A stretch of DNA of 5,760 bases, taken from Actinomycetota bacterium (GTDB lineage: Bacteria > Actinomycetota > Actinomycetes > Nanopelagicales > Nanopelagicaceae). The translations under genes were made by a program, and so were the position numbers. The stretch spans positions 1 through 5,760 of the forward strand of contig CANIAV010000063.1 of assembly GCA_947465365.1 (NCBI GenBank). The letters run 5' to 3'. Below the pieces are notes generated by a model, which ran no database searches, was not told where the DNA came from, and saw only the letters and a program-made list of their open reading frames with translations. Within the stretch, counting starts at the first letter, position 1, and every line of letters begins with the position of its first letter. Of this stretch, positions 1 through 5,202 are shown piece after piece.

Positions 1-8
1 TCCAATGA

Positions 9-33
9 GTTCAGATGTCTTACGACATTGAAC
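9..33 (-). terminator. Hairpin just after tRNA-Asp (putative terminator or processing site)
   Basis: Read on the minus strand, GTTCA-ATGTC is followed by the loop GTAA and then GACAT-C-TGAAC. This gives a 10-bp stem with one bulged C, capped by a tetraloop of the GNRA class. It begins three nucleotides after the discriminator base of tRNA-Asp. No T-run follows before the window edge at position 1, so if it terminates transcription it is of the tail-less type sometimes described in actinobacteria. It could instead stabilise the tRNA precursor or mark a processing site before another tRNA outside the window. The fold is seen directly; its role is inferred. Confidence 0.5.
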
Positions 34-36
34 ACG

Positions 37-110
37 CGACCCGGCCGGGACTTGAACCCGCGACCTCCGCCGTGACAGGGCGGCGCGCTAACCAACTGCG
101 CTACCGGGCC
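37..110 (-). tRNA. tRNA-Asp (anticodon GTC)
   Basis: The minus strand folds into a complete 74-nt cloverleaf. The acceptor stem GGCCCGG pairs with CCGGGTC (one G-U pair), and the discriminator base is G. The D-arm is GCGC/GCGC. The anticodon stem CCGCC/GGCGG encloses a loop with anticodon GTC, which reads aspartate codons GAC and GAT. The T-arm has loop TTCAAGT. The outermost T-stem pair is a G-G mismatch (positions 61 and 45 of the window), the only flaw. CCA is not encoded, so the tRNA needs CCA addition. It lies 71 bp downstream of tRNA-Glu on the same strand and is probably co-transcribed with it. Confidence 0.96.
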
Positions 111-123
111 TTAAAGAATGAAA

Positions 124-175
124 ACATAAGTGGCTCTTATGTCACCTTAAAGCCGATTTGCCAGATAAATCTGGC
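124..175 (-). other. Two short hairpins in the spacer between tRNA-Glu and tRNA-Asp
   Basis: The 71-bp spacer holds two perfect inverted repeats. ACATAAG/CTTATGT (124-130 and 136-142) has a five-base loop. GCCAGAT/ATCTGGC (160-166 and 169-175) is best drawn as a 6-bp stem with a four-base loop. Neither has a T-run on the minus strand, so they do not look like standard terminators. In a dicistronic tRNA precursor they could guide RNase cleavage or separate the folding of the two tRNAs. The repeats are seen; the function is inferred. Confidence 0.45.
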
Positions 176-181
176 CTTGCG

Positions 182-254
182 TGCCCCCAACGGGATTCGA
201 ACCCGTGTTACCGCCGTGAAAGGGCGATGTCCTAGGCCCCTAGACGATGGGGAC
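182..254 (-). tRNA. tRNA-Glu (anticodon TTC)
   Basis: The minus strand gives a 73-nt cloverleaf. The acceptor GTCCCCA pairs with TGGGGGC with one U-G pair, and the discriminator is A. The anticodon stem CGCCC/GGCG encloses loop CTTTCAC with anticodon TTC, which reads GAA and GAG. The T-arm ACGGG-TTCGAAT-CCCGT is perfect. CCA is not encoded. It is the upstream member of a Glu-Asp tRNA pair; clusters of Glu, Asp and often Phe tRNAs are common in actinobacteria, so a tRNA-Phe beyond the left edge is possible but not seen. Confidence 0.97.
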
Positions 255-269
255 GTTTGAGGCTCGCAA

Positions 270-298
270 ATCGTACCCGTTATAGGGGTGCAGACCAA
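270..298 (-). promoter_or_regulatory. Putative promoter of the tRNA-Glu/tRNA-Asp unit
   Basis: On the minus strand a -35-like TTGGTC (293-298) is separated by exactly 17 bp from a -10-like TACGAT (270-275, matching TANNNT). Transcription would begin near 263, about nine nucleotides before the tRNA-Glu 5' end, a normal leader length for a tRNA. The -35 matches the consensus in only three of six positions. The -35 box touches the base of the hairpin that probably ends the SIMPL gene, so termination and re-initiation would sit side by side. Confidence 0.4.
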
Positions 299-345
299 AA
301 TCGGTTAAATGCCTGCCCAGATATCACAGGAATTAACGAGATTTT
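297..345 (-). terminator. Long hairpin at the end of the SIMPL gene (putative terminator)
   Basis: On the minus strand the arms AAAATC, GTTAA and CCTG are answered in order by CAGG, TTAAC and GATTTT, with a small internal loop (TC against C) and an apical loop of 11 bases. The total is about 15 bp, ending in GATTTTGG so that the T-run forms part of the descending arm. The 5' arm overlaps the TAA stop (344-346). Position and shape suit termination of the SIMPL transcript, although the long AT-rich outer stem is weaker than a classical GC-rich terminator. Confidence 0.45.
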
Positions 346-1069
346 ACAGAAGTGCCCACTGAATTGTGATTGAGACTGTCACATCTTGCTGTCCAAGATC
401 AACAACTGTTGCCGAAGAATCAGCAGATTTTGCCATCGCCATGATTGGTGGATAGCTAACAGGAGATGAGTTTTCAACCAAGTAATTAACGCGGCCCAAC
501 TTTGTTCCGAGCAGCTTTGCATAAGAAGTCGCCTTTGCCTTTGCGTTTTTAACTGCATTGGCACGCGCAGATTCAGTTGCATTGGATGAATCGAGAACAT
601 ATGGAGTCACGCCTTGGATCTGTAAATCATCGCCACCTGCTGCAACTACTGCATCGACAACGGCACCAGCATTTTCGGCGTTCTTTATTGTTACGACAAA
701 ACTTTGGGAACCGCGGTAGCCAACTAGAACAGAGCCTTTATCTTGGGTGTAGTTATATTCTGGATAAACAGTGATGCTGGCAGTTGCAATATCGCCTTTA
801 AGAATTCCGCTCTTTGTTAGCGCGGCACGAACCGCAGCGGCGACAGTTGATGTCTTGGCAAGTGCATCTTTATTTGATCCAGCCACAACTGAAACATTGG
901 CATTTAAACGCACCGCATCCGGGGTCACCTTCACTGAACCTTCGGAGTTGACTGTCACATACCGCGAAGCGGTTGTAGCTGCGCTAGCAGGTAGAGATAG
1001 CACTGCTCCCGTAATCAGCGTTATTGCGGTGGCTAATGCGGCGATCTTACGGATACGAGTTGTAGTCAT
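344..1069 (-). CDS. Secreted SIMPL (DUF541) domain protein
   Basis: The 241-residue product begins with a Sec-type signal peptide: Arg/Lys near residues 5-8, a hydrophobic core over about 9-26, and a likely cleavage after the ASA at 28-30. The rest, about 37-240, reads as one SIMPL domain (DUF541). It has an N-terminal strand with GSVKVTPD, a central ITVYPEYNY strand and GYRGSQSF segment, an Ala/Lys-rich helix (ARANAVKNAKAKATSYAKLL, about 168-187), and a final VTVSITIQWAL strand. The family is periplasmic or cell-surface and its biochemical role is not established; some members (BP26/Omp28) are surface antigens and others are linked to stress tolerance. The ATG at 1069 is supported by an AGGAG ribosome-binding site at 1081-1085 (11-bp gap). 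It follows the glycosyltransferase in the same direction after 61 bp and probably has its own promoter. There is no lipobox or second domain. The family call is firm; the function is unknown. Confidence 0.9.
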   Translation of the reverse strand: MTTTRIRKIAALATAITLITGAVLSLPASAATTASRYVTVNSEGSVKVTPDAVRLNANVSVVAGSNKDALAKTSTVAAAVRAALTKSGILKGDIATASITVYPEYNYTQDKGSVLVGYRGSQSFVVTIKNAENAGAVVDAVVAAGGDDLQIQGVTPYVLDSSNATESARANAVKNAKAKATSYAKLLGTKLGRVNYLVENSSPVSYPPIMAMAKSADSSATVVDLGQQDVTVSITIQWALL

Positions 1070-1120
1070 GACTTAAGTATCTCCTATTTATTTATGGGTG
1101 GCTGTGGGGGGCCTTAGAAA

Positions 1121-1149
1121 ATTATGTGATTTACAGCGTGCGATATAAA
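1121..1149 (-). promoter_or_regulatory. Putative promoter of the SIMPL gene
   Basis: On the minus strand TTTATA (1144-1149) and CATAAT (1121-1126) are separated by 17 bp and match the -35 and -10 consensus at about four and five of six positions. The -35 box lies inside the last codons of the glycosyltransferase gene. Transcription would start near 1114, giving a roughly 45-nt C-rich leader that contains the AGGAG ribosome-binding site. This is a visual match only. Confidence 0.35.
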
Positions 1150-2261
1150 TCAAAATGGTCTTTAAGCATGCGATCCAATGAGAAATATTGCCCTGCGCGC
1201 GCTTTACCTGCTTCACCCATCATCTTGCGCAGCTGTGGATCACGTACCAATTTCTCAATAGCATCGGCCATATCAGCAGGGTTGGTTGGGGTTAGATACC
1301 CAGTGCTTTCATTTATGACGATATCTGAAATAGATCCCACATTTGTAGCAACAATTGGCAAACTAGCTTGTGCTGCCTGAATCAAAGTAAGTGGAATACC
1401 TTCATTATCCGAGGTAAGAATTGCAATATCGCTCGCGGCAAATATCTGATCGATATCACTGCGCCAACCAAAGAAAGTTATATTCAATTGCTCTTTTAGT
1501 GAGCGCTCTTTTGAACTTTCAAAGAGCTCACCTTCACCAGCAACCAAGAAACGAACATCTAGCCCACGTTCTTTACATTCCTTCGCCACATCCAATAAAC
1601 GATCCGGGCGCTTTATCTGGGTTAGGCGTCCCACGAAAGTTATATAGAGAGTCTGCGAGCTAATCCCCAGCGCGCTCTGTGTTGCCGCTTTGGCAAATAA
1701 CTTTGGTGTGGGCAACCCCGGAAAGAAGACGCGATACTTATCTTCACTGCCGATACCTGCAGCAATCAAGTCATCTCTAACTTTGCTACCAATTGCGATC
1801 AATACGCTGGTGCGAGCTGCCAATATCTTCTCAATTAAAATTACAATTTTTGTAGTAAAGCTGTTGAAGTAACCGTGTAGTAAGTGCCCATGGAAAGTGT
1901 GAACTCGCACCGCACCGCGCCCAGCCAATAAAGAAGCCAAACGACCTAAGACGCCAGCTTTAGCAGTGTGAGTATGAATTACATCAGGTTTATATTTACG
2001 GATGAGCAAAACCAAACCAAAGAAAGCTTTTAGATCTGCGATCAAAGATACAGAACGACCCAATCCTGCAATACGAGTGGCCTTAATATCTTTTGCAACA
2101 GTATCTAAGTAATCTGCTTCATTCTCATCGCAGAAACCAGTAACTAAAATCTGCTCAAATGCTGACTTATCTAGCCCGCGCATTAATTCGGCCACAATCA
2201 CAGCAGGACCGCCCACATTCATGCGGGCGATGATCTGCATTACCTTTACCTGCGTGGCCAT
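1131..2261 (-). CDS. Family 4 glycosyltransferase (GT-B fold, CapM-like)
   Basis: The 376-residue product is a retaining GT4 (group 1) enzyme expected to transfer a sugar from an activated nucleotide donor to an envelope glycan or lipid acceptor on the cytoplasmic face. The N-terminal Rossmann domain starts at about residue 6 with the glycine-rich acceptor loop MNVGGPA (14-20), followed by HTHTAKAGVLGRLA (96-109) and VHTFHGH (120-126), both typical of the CapM-like subgroup. The C-terminal donor domain carries VGRLTQIKRPD (210-220) with the donor-binding Arg/Lys, and AGEGE (241-245). The usual EX7E motif is EGIPLTLIQ (287-295), so the second Glu is Gln. There is no signal peptide. The start at 2261 is preferred over an in-frame start 13 codons upstream because AGAAGA lies 7 bp before it and family members begin close to this point. 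It is divergent from sua5. The acceptor and donor cannot be identified. Confidence 0.9.
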   Translation of the reverse strand: MATQVKVMQIIARMNVGGPAVIVAELMRGLDKSAFEQILVTGFCDENEADYLDTVAKDIKATRIAGLGRSVSLIADLKAFFGLVLLIRKYKPDVIHTHTAKAGVLGRLASLLAGRGAVRVHTFHGHLLHGYFNSFTTKIVILIEKILAARTSVLIAIGSKVRDDLIAAGIGSEDKYRVFFPGLPTPKLFAKAATQSALGISSQTLYITFVGRLTQIKRPDRLLDVAKECKERGLDVRFLVAGEGELFESSKERSLKEQLNITFFGWRSDIDQIFAASDIAILTSDNEGIPLTLIQAAQASLPIVATNVGSISDIVINESTGYLTPTNPADMADAIEKLVRDPQLRKMMGEAGKARAGQYFSLDRMLKDHFDLYRTL

Positions 2262-2283
2262 GTGGTTATCTTCTCGCAAAAAG

Positions 2284-2298
2284 GCGCGATAATTGCGC
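2284..2298. promoter_or_regulatory. Imperfect palindrome in the divergent 39-bp gap, containing -10-like boxes
   Basis: GCGCGATAATTGCGC is a 15-bp inverted repeat: GCGC arms and an inner AT-A-AT, with one non-matching pair. On the plus strand it contains GATAAT (2288-2293), a five-of-six match to TATAAT, ending 7 bp before the sua5 ATG. This is the geometry of an actinobacterial leaderless promoter. On the minus strand it contains AATTAT, which could serve the glycosyltransferase with a leader of about 20-25 nt. No clear -35 box was found for either. Whether the symmetry is an operator or a by-product of overlapping -10 boxes cannot be decided here. Confidence 0.4.
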
Positions 2299-2300
2299 AC

Positions 2301-3266
2301 ATGACTAGTGGTGAATTCGTCTCTAATTGCACCGCTGATGCGCTCTCATCCGCCGCCCAATTACTCAAGGCTGGTGGATTAGTCGCACTCCCAACCGAGA
2401 CTGTTTACGGCCTTGGCGCCGATGCCACCAATAAAGATGCAGTCTCGCGAATTTACAAAGTTAAAGGGCGCCCAGCAGATCATCCGCTAATCGTGCATAT
2501 CCATTCCATGCAATCCCTGGGCGAATGGGCTGATGAAATTCCTAGTTATGCAATTTCTCTTGCCCGTGATTTTTGGCCCGGACCGATGACTTTGGTCTTA
2601 AAGAGATCGATGCTCGCAGAAGACTTTGTAACTGGCGGCCAGCCAACTGTTGGACTACGGGTGCCCGACCACGTTGTAGCGCTCGCCTTATTATCCGCAT
2701 TTGAAAATATTGGCGGCAAAGGAATTGCGGCACCGAGCGCCAATCGCTTTGGACATGTCTCTCCAACAACAGCGCATGCAGTTCAAGATGAACTCGGCGA
2801 TTTCCTAGATGCAACAGATTTAATTCTCGACGGCGGGCCATCAAGCGTTGGCGTGGAATCAACAATCATTGATTGCACTGGCGAATTGCCACACATTCTT
2901 AGACCAGGTGCTATTACGACAGCGATGATTACTGGTTCCACCGGTCTGATCGTTTCTGAAGAAAAATCTACAATTCGAGTAAGTGGATCTCTAGAAAATC
3001 ATTATGCTCCAGAAGCAAAGGTCTACTTAGATCAAATTCCTAATGTTGGAGATGGTTTTATTGCGTTGGAAGAAATTGCAACACCGAGAGGCGTGATCAG
3101 GCTCGCTTCACCTAAAGACAACGATGAATTTGCAAGAGTTCTTTACAGCGCATTGCGCTCAGCCGACACTCAGAAACTTTCAAGAATAACCATCTTGCAG
3201 CCACTTGGAGATGGAATCGCAATTGCAATAAGAGATCGCTTAGAGCGAGCTAGCCACGGACGTTAA
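2301..3266 (+). CDS. sua5: Threonylcarbamoyl-AMP synthase, two-domain Sua5
   Basis: The 321-residue cytosolic enzyme makes L-threonylcarbamoyladenylate from threonine, bicarbonate and ATP, the first step of t6A37 modification of ANN-decoding tRNAs. The YrdC-like domain (about 12-205) shows LPTETVYGLGADA (30-42), YKVKGRPADHPL (52-63, the KxR substrate site), FWPGPMTLVL (91-100), TVGLRVPDH (116-124), GIAAPSANRFGHVSPT (141-156, the SxN motif), VESTIID (185-191) and LRPGAI (200-205). A linker with NHYAPEAKVYL (233-243) leads into the C-terminal Sua5 domain (about 250-318), ending in IRDRLERAS. Full-length Sua5 proteins are usually about 320-350 residues, so this one is complete. The ATG at 2301 is preferred over an in-frame ATG at 2262, which would abut the divergent gene and add 13 non-conserved residues. 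No Shine-Dalgarno precedes 2301, but a -10-like GATAAT ends 7 bp before it. It is not next to prmC or prfA, where actinobacterial homologues are often found. Confidence 0.95.
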   Translation: MTSGEFVSNCTADALSSAAQLLKAGGLVALPTETVYGLGADATNKDAVSRIYKVKGRPADHPLIVHIHSMQSLGEWADEIPSYAISLARDFWPGPMTLVLKRSMLAEDFVTGGQPTVGLRVPDHVVALALLSAFENIGGKGIAAPSANRFGHVSPTTAHAVQDELGDFLDATDLILDGGPSSVGVESTIIDCTGELPHILRPGAITTAMITGSTGLIVSEEKSTIRVSGSLENHYAPEAKVYLDQIPNVGDGFIALEEIATPRGVIRLASPKDNDEFARVLYSALRSADTQKLSRITILQPLGDGIAIAIRDRLERASHGR

Positions 3267-3275
3267 CTAAATCGC

Positions 3276-3281
3276 TATTCT
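3276..3281 (+). promoter_or_regulatory. -10 box for leaderless transcription of the NodB-like gene
   Basis: TATTCT fits the TANNNT -10 pattern and ends 6 bp before the ATG at 3288, so transcription would start at or next to the A of the start codon. No purine-rich ribosome-binding site occurs in the 21-bp gap after sua5. No convincing -35 box is visible. Read-through from sua5 remains possible because the gap is so short and no terminator separates the genes. Confidence 0.45.
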
Positions 3282-3287
3282 CTACGC

Positions 3288-3977
3288 ATGACTATCTCGC
3301 GGCGCGATCTCCTCAAAGCTACCGCTGTTATTAGCGCTGGAGGGTTCGAACTTTTTAATTCGCCGGTAGCGCAAGCAGCCAGTGCAGATATACAAAATGG
3401 TTCGCGCATGATTAAGAAAGTGGCGCTGACATTTCATGGCGCTGGTGCCCCCGACTATGCAGATCCGCTTCTTAAGCTATTTAAAGCTAGTGGTACCAAG
3501 ATCTCCGTATTTGCCGTAGGCACTTGGCTTGTAAAAGATCCAAGCATCGCCTCAAAAATAATTGATGATGGACATGATTTAGGCAATCACACAATGACTC
3601 ACACCCAAATGAAAACTATTTCAGCGAAGCGAGTTGATTCTGAAATTGCTGCATGTGCGAACGAATTAAAGAAATTAATTGGTAATCATGGCGCTTGGTT
3701 TAGACCATCTGGTACTCAATTCTCAACAAGCACGATTCGTAAAGCGGCAGTGAAATATGGATATGGCCCATGCATCTCGTATGAAGTTGATTCAGAAGAT
3801 TTCAAGGATGTATCCAAATCAAAAATGGTTACAAATGTAATGACAAATGTAAAAAATGGATCGATCATAAGTATGCATTTTGGTCATAAAGTAACTCTTG
3901 AAGCTATGCCAACTATTTTAGATAAATTACATGCACAGGGTTTGACTCCAGTAACTCTTACCGAACTTCTCGCGTGA
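3288..3977 (+). CDS. Tat-exported NodB-fold (polysaccharide deacetylase-like) protein with altered motif 1
   Basis: The 229-residue product starts with a twin-arginine signal, SRRDLLK (4-10), then a short hydrophobic stretch and AQAASA (28-33), a likely cleavage region; it should be folded, perhaps metal-loaded, before export. The rest (about 43-228) aligns with the NodB domain of carbohydrate esterase family 4. Motif 1, normally TFDDG(P), is TFHGAG (48-53), so both the catalytic-base and metal-binding Asp are absent there. Motif 2 is intact as HTMTH (101-105, two metal-binding His). Motif 3 is FRPSGT (138-143) instead of RxPxG. Motif 4 is YEVDSEDF (165-172). Motif 5 ends in SMHFGH (195-200) with His197. 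It may be a divergent deacetylase, using for example Asp56 or His50, or a hydrolase or binding protein of other specificity. It overlaps the following propeller gene by 4 bp, implying coupled translation and a shared task outside the membrane. The fold and export route are well supported; activity is uncertain. Confidence 0.87.
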   Translation: MTISRRDLLKATAVISAGGFELFNSPVAQAASADIQNGSRMIKKVALTFHGAGAPDYADPLLKLFKASGTKISVFAVGTWLVKDPSIASKIIDDGHDLGNHTMTHTQMKTISAKRVDSEIAACANELKKLIGNHGAWFRPSGTQFSTSTIRKAAVKYGYGPCISYEVDSEDFKDVSKSKMVTNVMTNVKNGSIISMHFGHKVTLEAMPTILDKLHAQGLTPVTLTELLA

Positions 3978-5083
3978 GAAGATTTCCTCTCGTACTCCTT
4001 CTGTCTATCTTATTTTTGCTGAGTAATGTAAACGCATACGCTGCGCCTTTAGCGGGAATGCCACCGATACTAGACCCAAATAATATCTATTCTGCAGATA
4101 CTCCAAATAATTTATCTGATGCAGTGAAAGGAATACCAGAACTAGTTTATGTACCTAATTTGCGCTCGTCTACGGTCTCAGTGATAGATCCGAAAACTTA
4201 CAAGGTGATAAAGACGATAAAGACTCATGCTGGCCCACAGCATGTAGTTCCATCTTGGGATTTACAAACTTTATGGGTGAACGACAATAAGGGAAATTAT
4301 CTAACCCCGATAAACCCACGGACGGTTACTGCAGGAAAAGATATTTATGTGCATGACCCATACAATTTATACTTTACGCCAAATGGCAAGTACGCCTTGA
4401 TCATGGCAGAGGCAGATAAAGAAATTGTTTTTAGAGACCCCCAGACCATGGCGATTAAGAAAACAGTTAAAGTTCCGTGTGCGGGAGTTAATCACGCTGA
4501 TTGGACTGCAGATGGTAATCAATTTGTAGTCACATGCGAATTTTCGGGCTCAATAATTCTCGTTGACACAGCAAAAATGAAAGTGCTAAAAGTTGCTTCA
4601 TTACATCGCAAGTCTTCCCTAGCTCCGATGCCCCAAGATGTGAAAATTTCACCAGATGGAAAAACCTTTTACATTGCTGATATGGCATCAAACGGCATAT
4701 GGATTATGCCTGAAAATAATTTTGGCCACTTCACCTTTCTAAGAACCGGCAAAGGTGCTCATGGTTTATATGTAACAAAGGATGCAAAGAATCTACTTAT
4801 TACAAATCGAGAAGAAGGCTCAGTATCAGTTCTACGTTTTTCAGATAATAAGCTAATTGCTAAATGGAAAATTCCCGGTGGCGGAAGTCCAGATATGGGA
4901 AATATTTCTACAGATGGGAAATTCTTCTGGGTCTCAGGGCGTTACAACGCAGAGGTTTATGTATTCAATATTGAAAAAGGAACTTTTGTGAAACGGATTA
5001 AGGTCGGGCTAGAGCCGCACGGATTAACCTATTGGCCACAACCAGGGCGATATTCACTTGGCCATACAGGAATAATGCGGTAA
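3974..5083 (+). CDS. Secreted seven-bladed beta-propeller protein (YncE/YVTN-like)
   Basis: The 369-residue product begins with GTG at 3974, whose bases overlap the previous TGA stop (GTGA), a translational-coupling arrangement. Residues 1-23 form a Sec signal peptide (Arg-Arg, then an LVLLLSILFLL core) with likely cleavage after AYA (21-23). The mature part is a propeller: blade-opening motifs recur near 88 (PQHVVPSWD), 128 (DPYNLYFTPNGKY), 172 (VNHADWTADGNQ), 220 (PQDVKISPDGK), 261 (GAHGLYVTKD), 305 (SPDMGNISTDGK) and 347 (EPHGLTYWP). That makes seven blades, with the N-terminal strand VYVPNLRSSTVSVID (58-72) likely closing the ring. Cys168 and Cys188 in the third blade could form a disulfide. 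The C-terminus ends in PQPGRYSLGHTGIMR after the last blade. YncE-like propellers are usually binding scaffolds; relatives include the haem-d1 domain of nitrite reductase, but no haem-binding CxxCH occurs here. The partnership with the NodB-like protein is inferred from the overlap. Confidence 0.87.
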   Translation: MRRFPLVLLLSILFLLSNVNAYAAPLAGMPPILDPNNIYSADTPNNLSDAVKGIPELVYVPNLRSSTVSVIDPKTYKVIKTIKTHAGPQHVVPSWDLQTLWVNDNKGNYLTPINPRTVTAGKDIYVHDPYNLYFTPNGKYALIMAEADKEIVFRDPQTMAIKKTVKVPCAGVNHADWTADGNQFVVTCEFSGSIILVDTAKMKVLKVASLHRKSSLAPMPQDVKISPDGKTFYIADMASNGIWIMPENNFGHFTFLRTGKGAHGLYVTKDAKNLLITNREEGSVSVLRFSDNKLIAKWKIPGGGSPDMGNISTDGKFFWVSGRYNAEVYVFNIEKGTFVKRIKVGLEPHGLTYWPQPGRYSLGHTGIMR

Positions 5084-5129
5084 TCGGTGGCTCATCTCAA
5101 GGTAGTAGACTGCGCAAGTTATTTTCGTG

Positions 5130-5202
5130 GGGCCTTTAGCTCAGTCGGTAGAGCAACGGACTTTTAATCCGTGGGTCGTGGGTTCGAGCCCCACAGGGCC
5201 CA
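5130..5202 (+). tRNA. tRNA-Lys (anticodon TTT)
   Basis: A 73-nt cloverleaf is visible. The acceptor GGGCCTT pairs with AGGGCCC with one U-G pair, and the discriminator is A. The D-arm is GCTC/GAGC. The anticodon stem ACGGA/TCCGT encloses CTTTTAA with anticodon TTT, which reads AAA and AAG. The T-arm GTGGG-TTCGAGC-CCCAC is perfect. CCA is not encoded. It starts 46 bp after the propeller stop; a weak -10-like TAGACT at 5106-5111 could drive it, but no -35 box is clear. The 3' end faces the convergent small membrane-protein gene across 17 bp. No terminator hairpin was seen after it. Confidence 0.97.

Noticed and set aside
15..260. Open frame of 81 codons across both left-hand tRNAs on the plus strand
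   Set aside because: It runs antisense through tRNA-Asp and tRNA-Glu, and its product is simply translated tRNA complement.
771..1076. Plus-strand frame opposite the SIMPL gene, 101 codons
   Set aside because: The minus-strand frame has a signal peptide, ribosome-binding site and recognisable domain; the plus frame has none.
1095..1112. G-rich run in the SIMPL upstream region as a possible G-quadruplex
   Set aside because: G-runs of at least three occur only twice, so four tetrad-forming runs are lacking.
2262..2300. Upstream in-frame starts that would lengthen both divergent genes (ATG at 2262 for sua5, 2300 for the glycosyltransferase)
   Set aside because: The 13 extra residues on each side match no family pattern, and using both would make the two genes overlap head to head; 2301 and 2261 fit the families better.
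2542..2865. Minus-strand frames opposite sua5
   Set aside because: They are shadows of a strongly conserved coding frame and show no recognisable domain.
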